Shown here piece by piece: positions 8,450 through 18,978 of a stretch of DNA of 36,140 nucleotides (its first letter is position 1; every line of letters begins with the position of its first letter). The stretch lies in NCBI GenBank assembly GCA_031289675.1, contig JAITOZ010000158.1:1-36140 (forward strand). Direction: 5' to 3'. The DNA comes from Planctomycetaceae bacterium. GTDB taxonomy: Bacteria; Planctomycetota; Planctomycetia; Pirellulales; Thermoguttaceae. The position numbers and the translations under genes were made by a program. A model generated the notes under the pieces. That model was not told the origin of the DNA. It saw only the letters and a list, made by a program, of their open reading frames with translations, and searched no databases.

Positions 8450-8493
8450 AAGAGCGGGGGGCTGCGGTGAGTAGACCTATACCCCCTGCTCTT
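8450..8493. repeat. G-tract hairpin AAGAGCGGGGG...CCCCCTGCTCTT
   Basis: read directly; intergenic, upstream of ruvB. Confidence 0.5.
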
Positions 8494-8564
8494 GCGCGCG
8501 GGCTGCTTTGCCGATGAGCGGGGGGAATTGATAATTGCTCGAGGATAGTTGATAATGGAAAGCG

Positions 8565-9596
8565 ATGAGAGAAGCCATTATCAAACCGTCTGACGACGAT
8601 ACCGTTCAAGTTGCCGAACCGGTCTTTAACGTACTGTCGTTAGAAGAAGACCAGAAATTACGTCCGCAGCGTATGTCCGAAATGATAGGACAGCGTGAGG
8701 TGTTTGCTCGTCTGCAAATATCAATTCAAGCCGCCCAAAAACGCAAAGAACCGCTCGGACATATTCTTTTTGACGGACCGCCCGGTCTCGGCAAAACGAC
8801 GTTTGCTATGTGTATTCCCCGCGAACTCGGTGTGGCTGTGCAAATCGGCAACGGAGCAACCCTAAAATCACCGAAAGATGTTGTTCCGTACCTGACCAAT
8901 GCCGAAGAAGGCTCCGTGCTGTTCATTGACGAAATTCACCGAATGCAAAAGTCTGTCGAGGAGTTTTTGTATCCGGCGATGGAAGACTTCCGCATTGACT
9001 TAACACTCGGCGAAGGTGTCAATGCCCGAACGCTGAATATCCAACTGAAACCATTCACTCTTATCGGAGCAACGACCCGCACCGGTTTGATTTCGGCACC
9101 GCTTCGCGACCGGTTTCAAATGCGTGAACATCTGGACTTTTATACTGTTGAGGAATTGGCAGCGATTGTCCGGCGGAATGCAGCAAAACTGAATATCCAA
9201 ATTGAAGATTCGGCGGCGGAGGAAATGGCGTTCCGCAGCCGCGGGACACCGCGATTGGCAAACAACCGGCTGCGTTGGGTTCGGGACTTTGCGGATGCAA
9301 AAGCGGACGGAGTGATTTTGCTCTCAACGGCGAAGGCGGCGTTAGCGATGCAGGCGATTGACCGGCTCGGACTCGATTCGCAAGACCGCCGGTTTTTAGA
9401 GACAATACAGCGTGTTTTCGGCGGCGGTCCGGTCGGAGTTGAGTCGGTTGCTCATACGATGAATGTCGCGGCGGATACGTTAACAGACGAAGTCGAACCG
9501 TTTATGCTCCGCAGCGAACTGCTGGTACGCACTCCAAAAGGACGGGTTTTAACGGAAAAGGGATACCAGCACCTTGCAATGGAGCATTGGATATAA
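8565..9596 (+). CDS. ruvB: Holliday junction branch migration DNA helicase RuvB
   Basis: LRPQRMSEMIGQ, GPPGLGKTT, LFIDEIHRM, IGATTRTGLISAPLRDRF, GGGPVGVES, RTPKGRVLTEKGYQHL. Confidence 0.95.
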   Translation: MREAIIKPSDDDTVQVAEPVFNVLSLEEDQKLRPQRMSEMIGQREVFARLQISIQAAQKRKEPLGHILFDGPPGLGKTTFAMCIPRELGVAVQIGNGATLKSPKDVVPYLTNAEEGSVLFIDEIHRMQKSVEEFLYPAMEDFRIDLTLGEGVNARTLNIQLKPFTLIGATTRTGLISAPLRDRFQMREHLDFYTVEELAAIVRRNAAKLNIQIEDSAAEEMAFRSRGTPRLANNRLRWVRDFADAKADGVILLSTAKAALAMQAIDRLGLDSQDRRFLETIQRVFGGGPVGVESVAHTMNVAADTLTDEVEPFMLRSELLVRTPKGRVLTEKGYQHLAMEHWI

Positions 9597-9725
9597 GGGA
9601 ATTCACCGGGAAGCGGGAAGTATTTGACCGCTTGCGTTTTAATCTACCGGCACACCACACCTATCGTCCCATTTCGGAGACTCAAAGGCACAAATTATCA
9701 TTTCTTCATTCAATGCCTCTCCCGC

Positions 9726-11057
9726 CTACGACGGCGAAGAGAGCGTGGTAATCAGCGAAATTAGCGGCATAAACAGCGAAATGACGATGAAGCCGACCAT
9801 ACCGCCGAGAAACATAATCAACAGCGGTTCAATCATACTCAACAACGCTTCCGTTGCCGCCTCAACCTCCTGGTCGTAAGTATCCGCCACCTTGTAAAGC
9901 ATCGTATCCAACTCGCCCGTCTCTTCGCCGACATCGACCATATTGACGACCATATCATCGAGAATCTTGACACGCAGTTTCAGCAGATAATACAGCATAC
10001 CGACACCGACACCGAAAAAGGCGAAATAGAGCAACGCCCCGAAATGAAACGGCGGTATCGAGTATGTTTTCATCGGATTCGCTATCGTATCGCCGTCGCG
10101 AATCGCTTCAAGAATCTTTTGATATATTTGTTCAAATACGGCATTATTACTCGCATCTTTCGTGATTTGCAGCGACTCCAAAATCGGAACACCGGACGTG
10201 ACCAGCGTACCGAGCGTTCTCGTTGAACGTGCCACTGTTGTTTTTTCCACCAGAGAACCGAATATCGGACTCTTCAGGAGAAACAAGTGCCAGCCGTAAC
10301 GTCCCTGTTCAAAAGACGTTGCCAATTTGAGCAGCAGCCATATCGAAAACGGCACCAGCGGCAAAAGATACCAGTACGTCATCACGATATTCGATGCTGT
10401 AATCAATATCTGCGTCATTACCGGCAAGGCGGTTTCAAAGTCGATAAAAATCTTTTCAAATGCCGGAACGATGGCAATCAGAATGAACACGAGAATACCG
10501 ACAGCGAAGATAACGACGCTTATCGGATACACCATTGCGGACTTGATACGTGTTTTCAGTTTTTGCGCCGCTTCGAGGAAGTCAGCGAGACGCTGCAAAA
10601 TGGTTTCCAGCGCACCGCCCGCCTCACCGGCTTTAATCATATTGATATAAAGCCGGTCAAAGGTGCGGGGATTCTTTGCCATCGCCTCAGACAAACTTGA
10701 ACCGCCTTCGATTTCATAGACGGTATCAATAAGCGTATTCCGCAATGCGCCGGGTTTCGCCTGGTCTTTGAGGATATTCAAACTCCGCAAAATCGGCAGA
10801 CCGGCATCTTGCAGAATGGAGAGTTGCCGGGTGAACGTTGTGAGACTTTTTGAGTTGACACCGCCGATGGCAAACGTTTTGCCTTGCGCTCCTTTTTTTG
10901 CCGAGCCGGATTTCCGCTCCTTGTGGATGGCAATTTTGGTCACGTGGTAACCCATCAAACGAATCGTTGCCTGGGCATCTTCTTCGGTGGCAGCCTCGAT
11001 GACATCCTTAATTTCCTGCCCTTTCTGGTCGATTGCTTCGAAACGGTATTGCGGCAT
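9726..11057 (-). CDS. type II secretion / type IV pilus inner membrane protein (GspF/PilC family)
   Basis: MPQYRFEAIDQKGQEIKDVIEA, FTRQLSILQDAGLPILRSL, GEAGGALETILQRLADFLE, VGEETGELDTMLYKVADTYDQEVE. Confidence 0.93.
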   Translation of the reverse strand: MPQYRFEAIDQKGQEIKDVIEAATEEDAQATIRLMGYHVTKIAIHKERKSGSAKKGAQGKTFAIGGVNSKSLTTFTRQLSILQDAGLPILRSLNILKDQAKPGALRNTLIDTVYEIEGGSSLSEAMAKNPRTFDRLYINMIKAGEAGGALETILQRLADFLEAAQKLKTRIKSAMVYPISVVIFAVGILVFILIAIVPAFEKIFIDFETALPVMTQILITASNIVMTYWYLLPLVPFSIWLLLKLATSFEQGRYGWHLFLLKSPIFGSLVEKTTVARSTRTLGTLVTSGVPILESLQITKDASNNAVFEQIYQKILEAIRDGDTIANPMKTYSIPPFHFGALLYFAFFGVGVGMLYYLLKLRVKILDDMVVNMVDVGEETGELDTMLYKVADTYDQEVEAATEALLSMIEPLLIMFLGGMVGFIVISLFMPLISLITTLSSPS

Positions 11058-11117
11058 TGTCGGAAATAAAAAATAAACGTTAGAAAACCTTCCCTGATCG
11101 TTATTATCAATTTTATT

Positions 11118-11639
11118 TTACCCGCTGTCAACAGCGAGAAAAAATAAAATTCCGCTTAACCGGTTGAAATACGGCAACAGTTCGGAATTTTCCGCTGTTT
11201 TTTCTCCGCCGATGCGGTAAAATGCCGTCAACCGCCGTTCGGTGCGCCGGCAAACCGTCCGCGCAAAATGCAGAAGTGCCGAAATTTTGGTACTGCCCGG
11301 TATGGAAAAACGAAACGGTTTTTCCCCCAACGGTTTTTTGAGTTGTTCGATTTCCGTTTCTAATTGCTTGACGTGTCCGGCAGAGATTTTATCTGCCGTA
11401 TTATATTCGGCAACTTCGGTACCGGCAGCGATAAGTTCGTTCTGGATCCGGAAAATAATGCCGTTCAACACTGCCGGTATGTTTTCGGCACGCACAAGAC
11501 CGAGTACCGCCGAAAGTTCGTCGATACTGCCGCAGACTTCGATGCGTAAATCGTCTTTCGGCACACGCTCATTGTTAGCGAGACAGGTTATTCCCCGATC
11601 GCCGGGGCGGGAGGAAGCGGTCATCGTTTTTTCATACAA
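11118..11639 (-). CDS. cob(I)alamin adenosyltransferase (PduO/MMAB type)
   Basis: RPGDRGIT...GSIDELSAVLGLVRAE...RRTERRL...LPYFNRLSGILFFLA; start may be the internal Met at about 11624. Confidence 0.88.
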   Translation of the reverse strand: MYEKTMTASSRPGDRGITCLANNERVPKDDLRIEVCGSIDELSAVLGLVRAENIPAVLNGIIFRIQNELIAAGTEVAEYNTADKISAGHVKQLETEIEQLKKPLGEKPFRFSIPGSTKISALLHFARTVCRRTERRLTAFYRIGGEKTAENSELLPYFNRLSGILFFLAVDSG

Positions 11640-13360
11640 CAGACTTTATATTTCTTGCCGCTGCCGCAGGGACACGGTTCGTTGCGTCCGGCATTTTGAT
11701 AAGACGAAGACGGAAGCGGCAAGCCGTCATCGTCATCATTATCGTCATTATTGTCCCAAGGCATCGGTATCGGCTTTTCCGGTGCTGAATGCTGCGGCGG
11801 CAACTTCCTGACGGTTTTGTGCTGATAACACTCCCATTGTGATAATGCGGCGGCGGCATCCGTAAATTCCTTCGGGTTAGGCAGTGTTTGACGAAACGGA
11901 CGCTGTTTCCGCGTCTTGCCGTTCAGAATATCTTCTGCCTCTTCCGGGTCGATAAAACGATCGACAACGAATTTTTTACTGAACGCTTCCCGTACCAGCG
12001 GGATGAACTCCGGCTTTGCCGTATCGCAAGCATCACAGACAAGACACGACACAAAAAGGGAAGCCTCTTTCTGCGGTACCTGCAACGCTGCTGTTAAGCA
12101 CTTGTGAAGCAATGTAACGTAATCCTCCTCCGAAACCGACCGGTCGGCAACAAGATACTTTAGCGATTCCCGCAAGCAATCCAGAACTCCGACGGGCGTT
12201 GACATATCGCAGAGTGTCTGCTGGTAAAAATTGAAATCATTGCCGATGATATGATACACGAGACAGGGCAACTCTTCGCCGAGAGCATCGCCGTAAAGAT
12301 AATCATAAAGTTGCTCATTGGTCAGCGACAAGGAATCCAAAATAACAGGCAGAGCCTCTTTTGTTTTGAATTCAGCAAAGAAATACGCCGCAAGCAAAGC
12401 GGATGAGCAGTAGTCCGGCACATCGAAGCGTCCGCAAGCCGTTGCGTTGCGCATCGATTCAATAAACACCGGAATCATTCTGTCCCAGTGCTTTCTCGTT
12501 TGATTGATTACCTGTTTAGGAAGGGGCGGTTGAAATACCCTGAAAGCACGCATTACCCAATCGGCGGCAACAAATTCTTTGTACAGGGGCAGCAGGTCTG
12601 CGTTCACTTCAAAATCGAGACCGGTAATTTCTCTTAGTTTATATTTTGCAGCGGCTTCGATTCTGACGAGGTTAACGTAACCTTCCAAACAGGCACGTTT
12701 GATGGTGCCGATAAACTCCGGCGGCAAATCTGTTCCGGCGGAAGTCAGTGCAGCGGAAACGATACCGGCGTACCAATTACCGTAACCGATGCGTAATTCT
12801 TTTAATTCGTTAAAAAGTATTGCCTGTCGTTGCGGTGCGTATTCTGCGAATGATGCCGTAACGGTGTTTAATGCCTTTAACAAGGTCAATCGGGTCATAT
12901 CGTGCCGCTGTGATTCCTGTACGGCGGTCATCAACAGCGGTACGGCGTAAGGAGGATTTTGGGCGGCTGCTGCTGCAAAAATGCGGTAAAAGACAATACC
13001 GTTGTGTGCGGCATATTCATCGTCCCACCTAATGTGATTGAGAATTTCAATCATTGCCGGCAGTGTTTGTTCTGCCGGAAAGTATTTGAGCGTTTCCCAA
13101 ACCATAAACGGGGCAAATTCGCAGCCGCGGGGGAAAAAAGCGGATTCTCTACCGACAAACTCTGCTATTTCCAGCAGTGCTGGTAAATCGTCTTCGGTTA
13201 TCGAAAATTTTTCGGCAAAATTGGTGTTCTGCAATTTATGCAGCGATTCAAATTCCTCCGGTGAAACTTCATCGCTTGAAAAATTCCACGCAGTCTCATA
13301 CCTGCATAACTCCTGTATGGACGGGGAATAATTACCAATGGAAAAAGTTGTTTCCTGCAT
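11621..13360 (-). CDS. SEC-C motif-containing protein with alpha-helical repeat-like body
   Basis: C-terminal NEPCPCGSGKKYKVCCMKKR SEC-C motif; long helical N-terminal region. Confidence 0.8.
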   Translation of the reverse strand: MQETTFSIGNYSPSIQELCRYETAWNFSSDEVSPEEFESLHKLQNTNFAEKFSITEDDLPALLEIAEFVGRESAFFPRGCEFAPFMVWETLKYFPAEQTLPAMIEILNHIRWDDEYAAHNGIVFYRIFAAAAAQNPPYAVPLLMTAVQESQRHDMTRLTLLKALNTVTASFAEYAPQRQAILFNELKELRIGYGNWYAGIVSAALTSAGTDLPPEFIGTIKRACLEGYVNLVRIEAAAKYKLREITGLDFEVNADLLPLYKEFVAADWVMRAFRVFQPPLPKQVINQTRKHWDRMIPVFIESMRNATACGRFDVPDYCSSALLAAYFFAEFKTKEALPVILDSLSLTNEQLYDYLYGDALGEELPCLVYHIIGNDFNFYQQTLCDMSTPVGVLDCLRESLKYLVADRSVSEEDYVTLLHKCLTAALQVPQKEASLFVSCLVCDACDTAKPEFIPLVREAFSKKFVVDRFIDPEEAEDILNGKTRKQRPFRQTLPNPKEFTDAAAALSQWECYQHKTVRKLPPQHSAPEKPIPMPWDNNDDNDDDDGLPLPSSSYQNAGRNEPCPCGSGKKYKVCCMKKR

Positions 13361-13390
13361 CTTCGTAAAATGTTTATAGGCAAAGATTAC

Positions 13391-14650
13391 TTACTGTCTC
13401 AACGCTCTTGCGATTTGCCGTACGGCTTGGCGGAGGCGGTCTTCTTTTTCGACTAATGCAAGACGCATATAACCTTCGCCGGCTTCGCCGAATGCACTGC
13501 CCGGACTGACAACGACATCCGCTTCGCCTAACAACTTCATCGCAAAATCGAATGTTGACATTTTCTTCTGCCATTCCGGCGGTATCTGCTGCCACACAAA
13601 CATTGACGCTTTCGGTTTGACAACATTCCAGCCGAGCCGCTGCAAGCCGCTGCAAAGAACGTCCCGGCGTTTTTGATACACCTTCGCCTGTCCCTCTACC
13701 GCCCTGTCCGTGTGCCGGATTGCCGTTATTGCCGCTATCTGCAACGGAGAAAACACGCCGTAATCGTAATACGTTTTCACCGTTGCCAAAGCCCGGATAA
13801 TGTCGGGATTGCCGCAGCAAAAACCGATACGCCAGCCCGCCATATTGTAGCCTTTGCTCATCGTTGTCGTTTCAACGCCGACTTCAACCGCACCCGGCGA
13901 TGACAAAAAACTCGGCGCACGATAACCGTCGTAACATAAATCGCCGTACGCCATATCGCTGATAACCATAAAACCATAGCGTTTTGCTAATTTTACGAGG
14001 TCATCGTAAAAACCCTGTTCGACAACCGCTGTTGTCGGATTATGCGGATAATTGACGATAACGGCTTTCGGTGTCGGACAAAGATGGTCGCACGTGTTCG
14101 CAATGTTCGCTAACAGTTTTTCCGGGTTGCGGACATCCAGTGTCAGCGCATTGGCGGATGCAAGCATTACGGCGTGCAGATGTGCCGGAAAATACGGCGA
14201 CGGCACGACGGCAGTATCGCCTGCGCCTAACAGTGCCAGACAAAGGTGCGACAGTCCTTCTTTTGAGCCGATGCAAACGATTGTTTCGGTTTCGGGGTCA
14301 AGGCGGACACCGTAATACTTGAGGTATCGGGCGGCAACTTCTTTTCGCAGTTGGGGCAAACCTCTGGCGTGACTGTATGCGTGCAGTTTGGGATTTTGTA
14401 CGGCTTCGCAGAGTTTATCGGTAACAATTTTCTGCGGCGGGTCGCTGGGACTTCCCATACCGAGGTCGATAACATCGGCACCGGTGCGGCGTTTTTCATA
14501 TTTGAGTTTATTTAACTGCGCAAAAAGATACGGCGGCAGCCGCTTGACCCGTTCGGAAACGCTGATAGCGAACGGCGCACTGTTCTCCGTCAACTGGTCG
14601 TTTGCCGGTTCGGTATTCTGAAATTCCTGTAGTTCTTGTTCGCTAGACAT
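13391..14650 (-). CDS. class I/II PLP-dependent aminotransferase (AlaC/LL-DAP aminotransferase-like)
   Basis: [68 protein letters not shown]. Confidence 0.92.
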   Translation of the reverse strand: MSSEQELQEFQNTEPANDQLTENSAPFAISVSERVKRLPPYLFAQLNKLKYEKRRTGADVIDLGMGSPSDPPQKIVTDKLCEAVQNPKLHAYSHARGLPQLRKEVAARYLKYYGVRLDPETETIVCIGSKEGLSHLCLALLGAGDTAVVPSPYFPAHLHAVMLASANALTLDVRNPEKLLANIANTCDHLCPTPKAVIVNYPHNPTTAVVEQGFYDDLVKLAKRYGFMVISDMAYGDLCYDGYRAPSFLSSPGAVEVGVETTTMSKGYNMAGWRIGFCCGNPDIIRALATVKTYYDYGVFSPLQIAAITAIRHTDRAVEGQAKVYQKRRDVLCSGLQRLGWNVVKPKASMFVWQQIPPEWQKKMSTFDFAMKLLGEADVVVSPGSAFGEAGEGYMRLALVEKEDRLRQAVRQIARALRQ

Positions 14651-15020
14651 CTGTTTTTCGTTGTGTTTTCCATTGTGCTGTCAGGACACAGAGGCGGGCA
14701 ATGACCATTCCAGCCTGAACACCTGCCAAATCTTGAATCATATCGTTCAAATCGCATTCACGGTAACATACCGGATTTAAGGCTCCCTGCAAAATTTCTG
14801 TACCCACTGCATAGAGTGTTAAAAATGCAGCCCAAAATTCAAATGTTCTTTTTCTCCGTCCCGCTTCAAAGAGCAAGCCGAGAAGCCCGAAGACAAGAAT
14901 GTGTGCATAACCTTCTGCCTTTATTCCGCGCCGAAGAGGTTCGGTAAAATCCGGCGATAAAAGCAGAAGTGTCAAGACGGTAAAATAAAACCAAGAGAAG
15001 CGATGCAAACAGCGGAGCAT
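14643..15020 (-). CDS. VanZ-like family membrane protein
   Basis: small hydrophobic protein with TEILQG...[19 protein letters not shown] typical of VanZ-like proteins; overlaps the aminotransferase start. Confidence 0.75.
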   Translation of the reverse strand: MLRCLHRFSWFYFTVLTLLLLSPDFTEPLRRGIKAEGYAHILVFGLLGLLFEAGRRKRTFEFWAAFLTLYAVGTEILQGALNPVCYRECDLNDMIQDLAGVQAGMVIARLCVLTAQWKTQRKTDV

Positions 15021-15042
15021 AAGGGAGAACGGGATGGAGAAC

Positions 15043-15128
15043 GGAGAGGACAGGATTTGAACCTGCGGAGCCCTTACAGGCTCACGGATTTAGCAAACCC
15101 GCGCAATAGACCACTCTGCCACCTCTCC
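15043..15128 (-). tRNA. tRNA-Ser (anticodon GCU)
   Basis: reverse complement GGAGAGGTGGCAGAGTGGTCTATTGCGCGGGTTTGCTAAATCCGTGAGCC...GGTTCAAATCCTGTCCTCTCC: 7-bp acceptor stem, long variable arm, GCT anticodon. Confidence 0.93.
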
Positions 15129-15201
15129 AACGCTCTGCGGTATAATACCCGATTCTGCCGTTTCTGTCAAGATACCGTCCTCTACGACAAAATTTCTACT
15201 C

Positions 15202-15229
15202 TTGACAAATGTTCCTCTTCTGCTAGAAT
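15202..15229 (+). promoter_or_regulatory. sigma70-like promoter TTGACA-N16-TAGAAT upstream of rpmA
   Basis: read directly, 36 bp before the rpmA ATG. Confidence 0.65.
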
Positions 15230-15264
15230 GTCCGCGTAGTTTCTCATCAACCATAACGGGTACA

Positions 15265-15510
15265 ATGGCACATAAAAAGGGACAAGGCTCCAGCCGCAAC
15301 GGACGGGATTCAAACGGGCAGCGGCGCGGGGTAAAGGTTTTCGGCGGTCAGGAAGTGCGTGCGGGGAATATCATCGTTCGGCAGGTCGGAACGAAGTTTC
15401 ACGCCGGTAAAGGAGTCGCTTTAGGCAGCGACTATACAATATTCGCCCTTGCTGACGGCAAAGTACAATTTGACCGCGGCGGACGGCGGGTCAACGTTGT
15501 TCAGTTATAA
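15265..15510 (+). CDS. rpmA: 50S ribosomal protein L27
   Basis: [51 protein letters not shown]. Confidence 0.97.
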   Translation: MAHKKGQGSSRNGRDSNGQRRGVKVFGGQEVRAGNIIVRQVGTKFHAGKGVALGSDYTIFALADGKVQFDRGGRRVNVVQL

Positions 15511-15523
15511 TCTGTTTTGTAGT

Positions 15524-16567
15524 ATGCCCCTTGTTAAAGCGCACGAATTCCTCTGGAATACCGCCAAATATCCGGCGAAAGAGATATGTGTCGTCTTCGG
15601 CAAGGATACTTTTTTCAAATCAAACGTTATCCGGCACCTGCGGGACCAAGTGTTGTCTAATGACGATGCCGAATTTTCGTTGATGCGGTTCGATGGACAG
15701 ATTGCCGTTTTCAAGGATGTGCTGCTGGAACTGTCTGCTTCGGCAATGTTCGGCGGCGGACGAAAGTTCGTTCTTATTGATGATGCGGATAAATTCGTTT
15801 CCAAATTCCGCTCTGAACTCGAAAAGTATGCCGAAAACCCGTCCAAAAGTGCGGTTTTGGTACTGCAATTACCCGAATTTCCGAGTAACACCAACCTCTA
15901 TAAGAAACTTGCCGTAACCGGCTTGCTGGTCGAAGCAGCCGGCGCAGCAGAAAAGGAAATGCCGAAATGGATTTGCCGATGGTCGGAACATCGGTATCAA
16001 ATTCACTGTGAAATTGATGCTGCTGATTTACTTTTTCAACGCATCGGCAGCGAACACGCCTTGCTGGATATGGAACTTGCCAAACTTTCTTTGACGGCAG
16101 ACGCGAAGCGCGGCATTACCGTTCAACAGATTGAACAACAGGTCGGTTCGTGGCGCAGCCGGACGGCATTTGAAATGTTGGATTGTGCTTTATCAGCGCA
16201 GCCGGCAGCGGCAGTACGTTTGTTAGACTCTCTAATGTTAGCTGGCGAAAATGCTATTGCCGTCTATGCACAAATTGCTTCTGCATTGAGAAAATTGGCG
16301 GCGGCAACGCAGTCTATTCTTGATGCGGAAAGTCAGGGCAAGAAAATAACGGTCAGGTCGGCTTTGGAAAATGCCGGTGTCAAAGGGTTTGTCCTTGCCA
16401 AGACAGAGAAACAATTACTGAATCTCGGACGAGAGCGGGGCGGGAAAATGCTGAATATGTTGATAAGACTTGACCTCGATTTGAAGGGCGGAAGCAGAAG
16501 CGACCCCCGGCAAATTCTGGAAACCTTTCTTGTCAGCATCGCTGCACCGGAACTGCGGAAAACATAG
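15524..16567 (+). CDS. holA: DNA polymerase III subunit delta
   Basis: [74 protein letters not shown]; start at MPLVKA. Confidence 0.82.
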   Translation: MPLVKAHEFLWNTAKYPAKEICVVFGKDTFFKSNVIRHLRDQVLSNDDAEFSLMRFDGQIAVFKDVLLELSASAMFGGGRKFVLIDDADKFVSKFRSELEKYAENPSKSAVLVLQLPEFPSNTNLYKKLAVTGLLVEAAGAAEKEMPKWICRWSEHRYQIHCEIDAADLLFQRIGSEHALLDMELAKLSLTADAKRGITVQQIEQQVGSWRSRTAFEMLDCALSAQPAAAVRLLDSLMLAGENAIAVYAQIASALRKLAAATQSILDAESQGKKITVRSALENAGVKGFVLAKTEKQLLNLGRERGGKMLNMLIRLDLDLKGGSRSDPRQILETFLVSIAAPELRKT

Positions 16568-16734
16568 CAACAAACAGCATATTGTGCGCGGACATCGGCA
16601 TCATTTTATTTATGCGCCGGCAACAGATGAACGGAGTTGAGTGCCGGTTGTAAATTAGACTTGTTTCCTAACGCCCGCGTCGTCTCTATTTCAAATTGAA
16701 AAGAGAAAATGATAAATAGCGAAGCCGCGAAGAA

Positions 16735-16821
16735 AGTGATGAGTGACGAGTGATTAGTGACGAGTAAATGCGGGGAAAATTCGGAAGTGAAAACTCGCCA
16801 CTGGTCACTAGACACCAGCAA
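16735..16821. repeat. heptameric low-complexity repeat (GAGTGAC GAGTGAT TAGTGAC GAGT) with partial inverted copy
   Basis: 7-bp period followed by ACTCGCCACTGGTCACTAG forming an imperfect hairpin. Confidence 0.55.
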
Positions 16822-16861
16822 CTAATAAAAAGCGGTCTTCGTTCCTTCGCGATTAAAAAAC

Positions 16862-16917
16862 AAAAAAACGGTTTAGAGAACAACTCTATTGTTCCGCCAA
16901 ACCGGCAGCCGTTTTTT
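16862..16917. terminator. strong hairpin with A-rich lead and T-tract, terminator-like
   Basis: AAAAAACGGTTT-aga-GAACAA-ctcta-TTGTTC-cgcc-AAACCGgcagCCGTTTTTT. Confidence 0.6.
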
Positions 16918-16971
16918 ACTGTATTTATTTGGCAGTCCTTATCAGGAGAACTATCGCATAAAAAACCGAAA

Positions 16972-17235
16972 ATGACAGAACCGAAACCTCAGATTGTTGT
17001 CTGTTTAGGCAGTTCTTGTTTTGCCAAAGGCAATAACCGCATTGTCGAATTGACCGAACAATATCTTTGCGACCACGGCTATCAAAATGATGCCGATGTC
17101 CGGTTGTCCGGTTCTCTTTGTCAGGAACACTGCTCTGAAGGTCCCAATGTAATGATTGACAATGTTTTTTATAGTCAGGTCGATTCCGGCGTGATGCTTG
17201 ATATTCTAAAAAAGGTATTACCTCCCAAACACTAA
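16972..17235 (+). CDS. (2Fe-2S) thioredoxin-like ferredoxin / NuoE-like subunit
   Basis: VVCLGSSCFAKGNN...LSGSLCQEHCSEGPNVMID with four Cys ligands. Confidence 0.85.
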   Translation: MTEPKPQIVVCLGSSCFAKGNNRIVELTEQYLCDHGYQNDADVRLSGSLCQEHCSEGPNVMIDNVFYSQVDSGVMLDILKKVLPPKH

Positions 17236-17243
17236 CATTCATT

Positions 17244-18953
17244 ATGTCCGCCCCGTCACCGGTTTATACGACCGAAAACGCTTGTCAGGATTGTTATAAA
17301 TGTATCCGGCATTGTCCCTGCCGGGCAATCCGCATCGACAACGGTCATGCCGGCGTTATTGTAGAACTCTGCGTTGCCTGCGGTATGTGTGTCCGCGTTT
17401 GTCCGGCAAAAGCCAAAAAAATCCGCAGCGATTTACTGCGTGTAAAATATCTCCTCAACAGCGGCAAAAAAGTCTATGCGTCCCTCGCTCCCTCATTCAT
17501 CAGTTATTTCAAACAATATGACCGGGGCGCATTAGCCGCTGCGCTTATCCAAGCCGGCTTTGCCGGTGTCAGTGAAACAGCACTGGGCGCACAAATCGTT
17601 AGTGCCGAGACCGCCGTGTTTCTCGACAAAGCCAAGCCCGGGGTCTATCTTTCAAGTGCTTGTCCCGCCGTTGTCGATTATGTCCGAAAATACGTTCCGT
17701 ATTACGTTGCTAATATCGTACCGGTATTTTCACCGATTCTCGCCCACGCAAAATTACTCCGCAAGCACTACGGTCAGGATATTGGAGTTGTTTTTTTCGG
17801 TCCCTGTGCCGCAAAAAAAAACGAAGCCGACCAACATCCCGAACTCCTTGACCTTGCTGTTACGTTCAGCGATTTAGTTGGTCTCTTGGCAGGTGAAGAT
17901 GTTAAGCTTGGATCCGTCGAAACCGGACACTATGCTGCAATGAGTCCGAATGATGCGGAAGAAGGAAAGGTTTATGCCGTCGAAGGCGGTATGAATGATA
18001 CATTGCGTAGAGCGAAAAACGATATACGTTACATATCCGTCTCCGGTTTGCATAATCTGGAGCGGCTCTTTCGGGATATTCCCGACCCGCAAATGCTGCA
18101 TGATTGTAAAATATTCGCAGAATGTCTGGCTTGCAGCGGCGGATGTATCAATGGACCGGCAATGTCCGGCAGCGGGGCGGGAACTCTTGCGGCGATTGCT
18201 CAAATTGTCAAGGAATACAAAGGCGGAAGCAGCATCGGTCGGCAAGCAGAAATTTTGATAGAATCGCAATTTCTGCCCGATGTACGCACGGAACGGAATG
18301 TTACGGAGAACGACATTAAAACCGCATTGGTAAGCGTCGGCAAGTTTGTAGCGGCAGATGAACTCAACTGCGGCGGATGCGGATACTCTACCTGCCGGGA
18401 ATTTGCCAAAGCACTGCTGACGAACAAAGCCGAAACCGAAATGTGTGTTTCGTATCTCCGGCAATTAGCGCAGCGGAAAAGCAATGCGCTTATCCGCTAC
18501 ATTCCCGCCGGCGTTGTGATTGTCGATAGAAATCTAAAAGTCCTCGAATGTAATAAGCACTTTGCCGAATTATTCGATGAAGATATTCTTACGGCATTTG
18601 AGACCTGCGGATTGGTCGGTGCGGAAATTCGGCTGTTCGTTGAATTCAGCGATTTAATCGCTTCGATTCTCAACGGCGGCGGGGCATTACAGCGGCATCA
18701 TCTGGTATGCAGCAACCAAATTCTGAACGTCAGCATTTTTACCATTTCGGCACATCAAAGTGTCGGCGTAATTGTTCAAAATGTTACAAATATCGAATTG
18801 CACCGTGAACAGGTCTCTGAAAAAGCAAGAGCGGTCATTCAAAAAAATATTGTAACGTGTCAACAGATTGCACGCAGTCTCGGTGAACACATGGCGGAAA
18901 CGGAAATTCTGTTGCGGGAAATTGCCGGAACATACAGCGCAGTGAAAGAATGA
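17244..18953 (+). CDS. [FeFe] hydrogenase-like sensory protein with Fe-S and PAS domains
   Basis: CQDCYKCIRHCP and CVACGMCVRVCP (two 4Fe-4S), H-cluster motifs SSACPAVV, GPCAAKKNE, ECLACSGGCINGP, then LNCGGCGYSTCREFAKAL and a PAS-like domain. Confidence 0.92.
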   Translation: MSAPSPVYTTENACQDCYKCIRHCPCRAIRIDNGHAGVIVELCVACGMCVRVCPAKAKKIRSDLLRVKYLLNSGKKVYASLAPSFISYFKQYDRGALAAALIQAGFAGVSETALGAQIVSAETAVFLDKAKPGVYLSSACPAVVDYVRKYVPYYVANIVPVFSPILAHAKLLRKHYGQDIGVVFFGPCAAKKNEADQHPELLDLAVTFSDLVGLLAGEDVKLGSVETGHYAAMSPNDAEEGKVYAVEGGMNDTLRRAKNDIRYISVSGLHNLERLFRDIPDPQMLHDCKIFAECLACSGGCINGPAMSGSGAGTLAAIAQIVKEYKGGSSIGRQAEILIESQFLPDVRTERNVTENDIKTALVSVGKFVAADELNCGGCGYSTCREFAKALLTNKAETEMCVSYLRQLAQRKSNALIRYIPAGVVIVDRNLKVLECNKHFAELFDEDILTAFETCGLVGAEIRLFVEFSDLIASILNGGGALQRHHLVCSNQILNVSIFTISAHQSVGVIVQNVTNIELHREQVSEKARAVIQKNIVTCQQIARSLGEHMAETEILLREIAGTYSAVKE

Positions 18954-18978
18954 TGCCGAACCAGTCAGCGTAAATACG

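Noticed and set aside
17874-18464. Minus-strand ORFs opposite the [FeFe] hydrogenase
   Set aside because: The hydrogenase frame has unmistakable motifs; the antisense ORFs have none.
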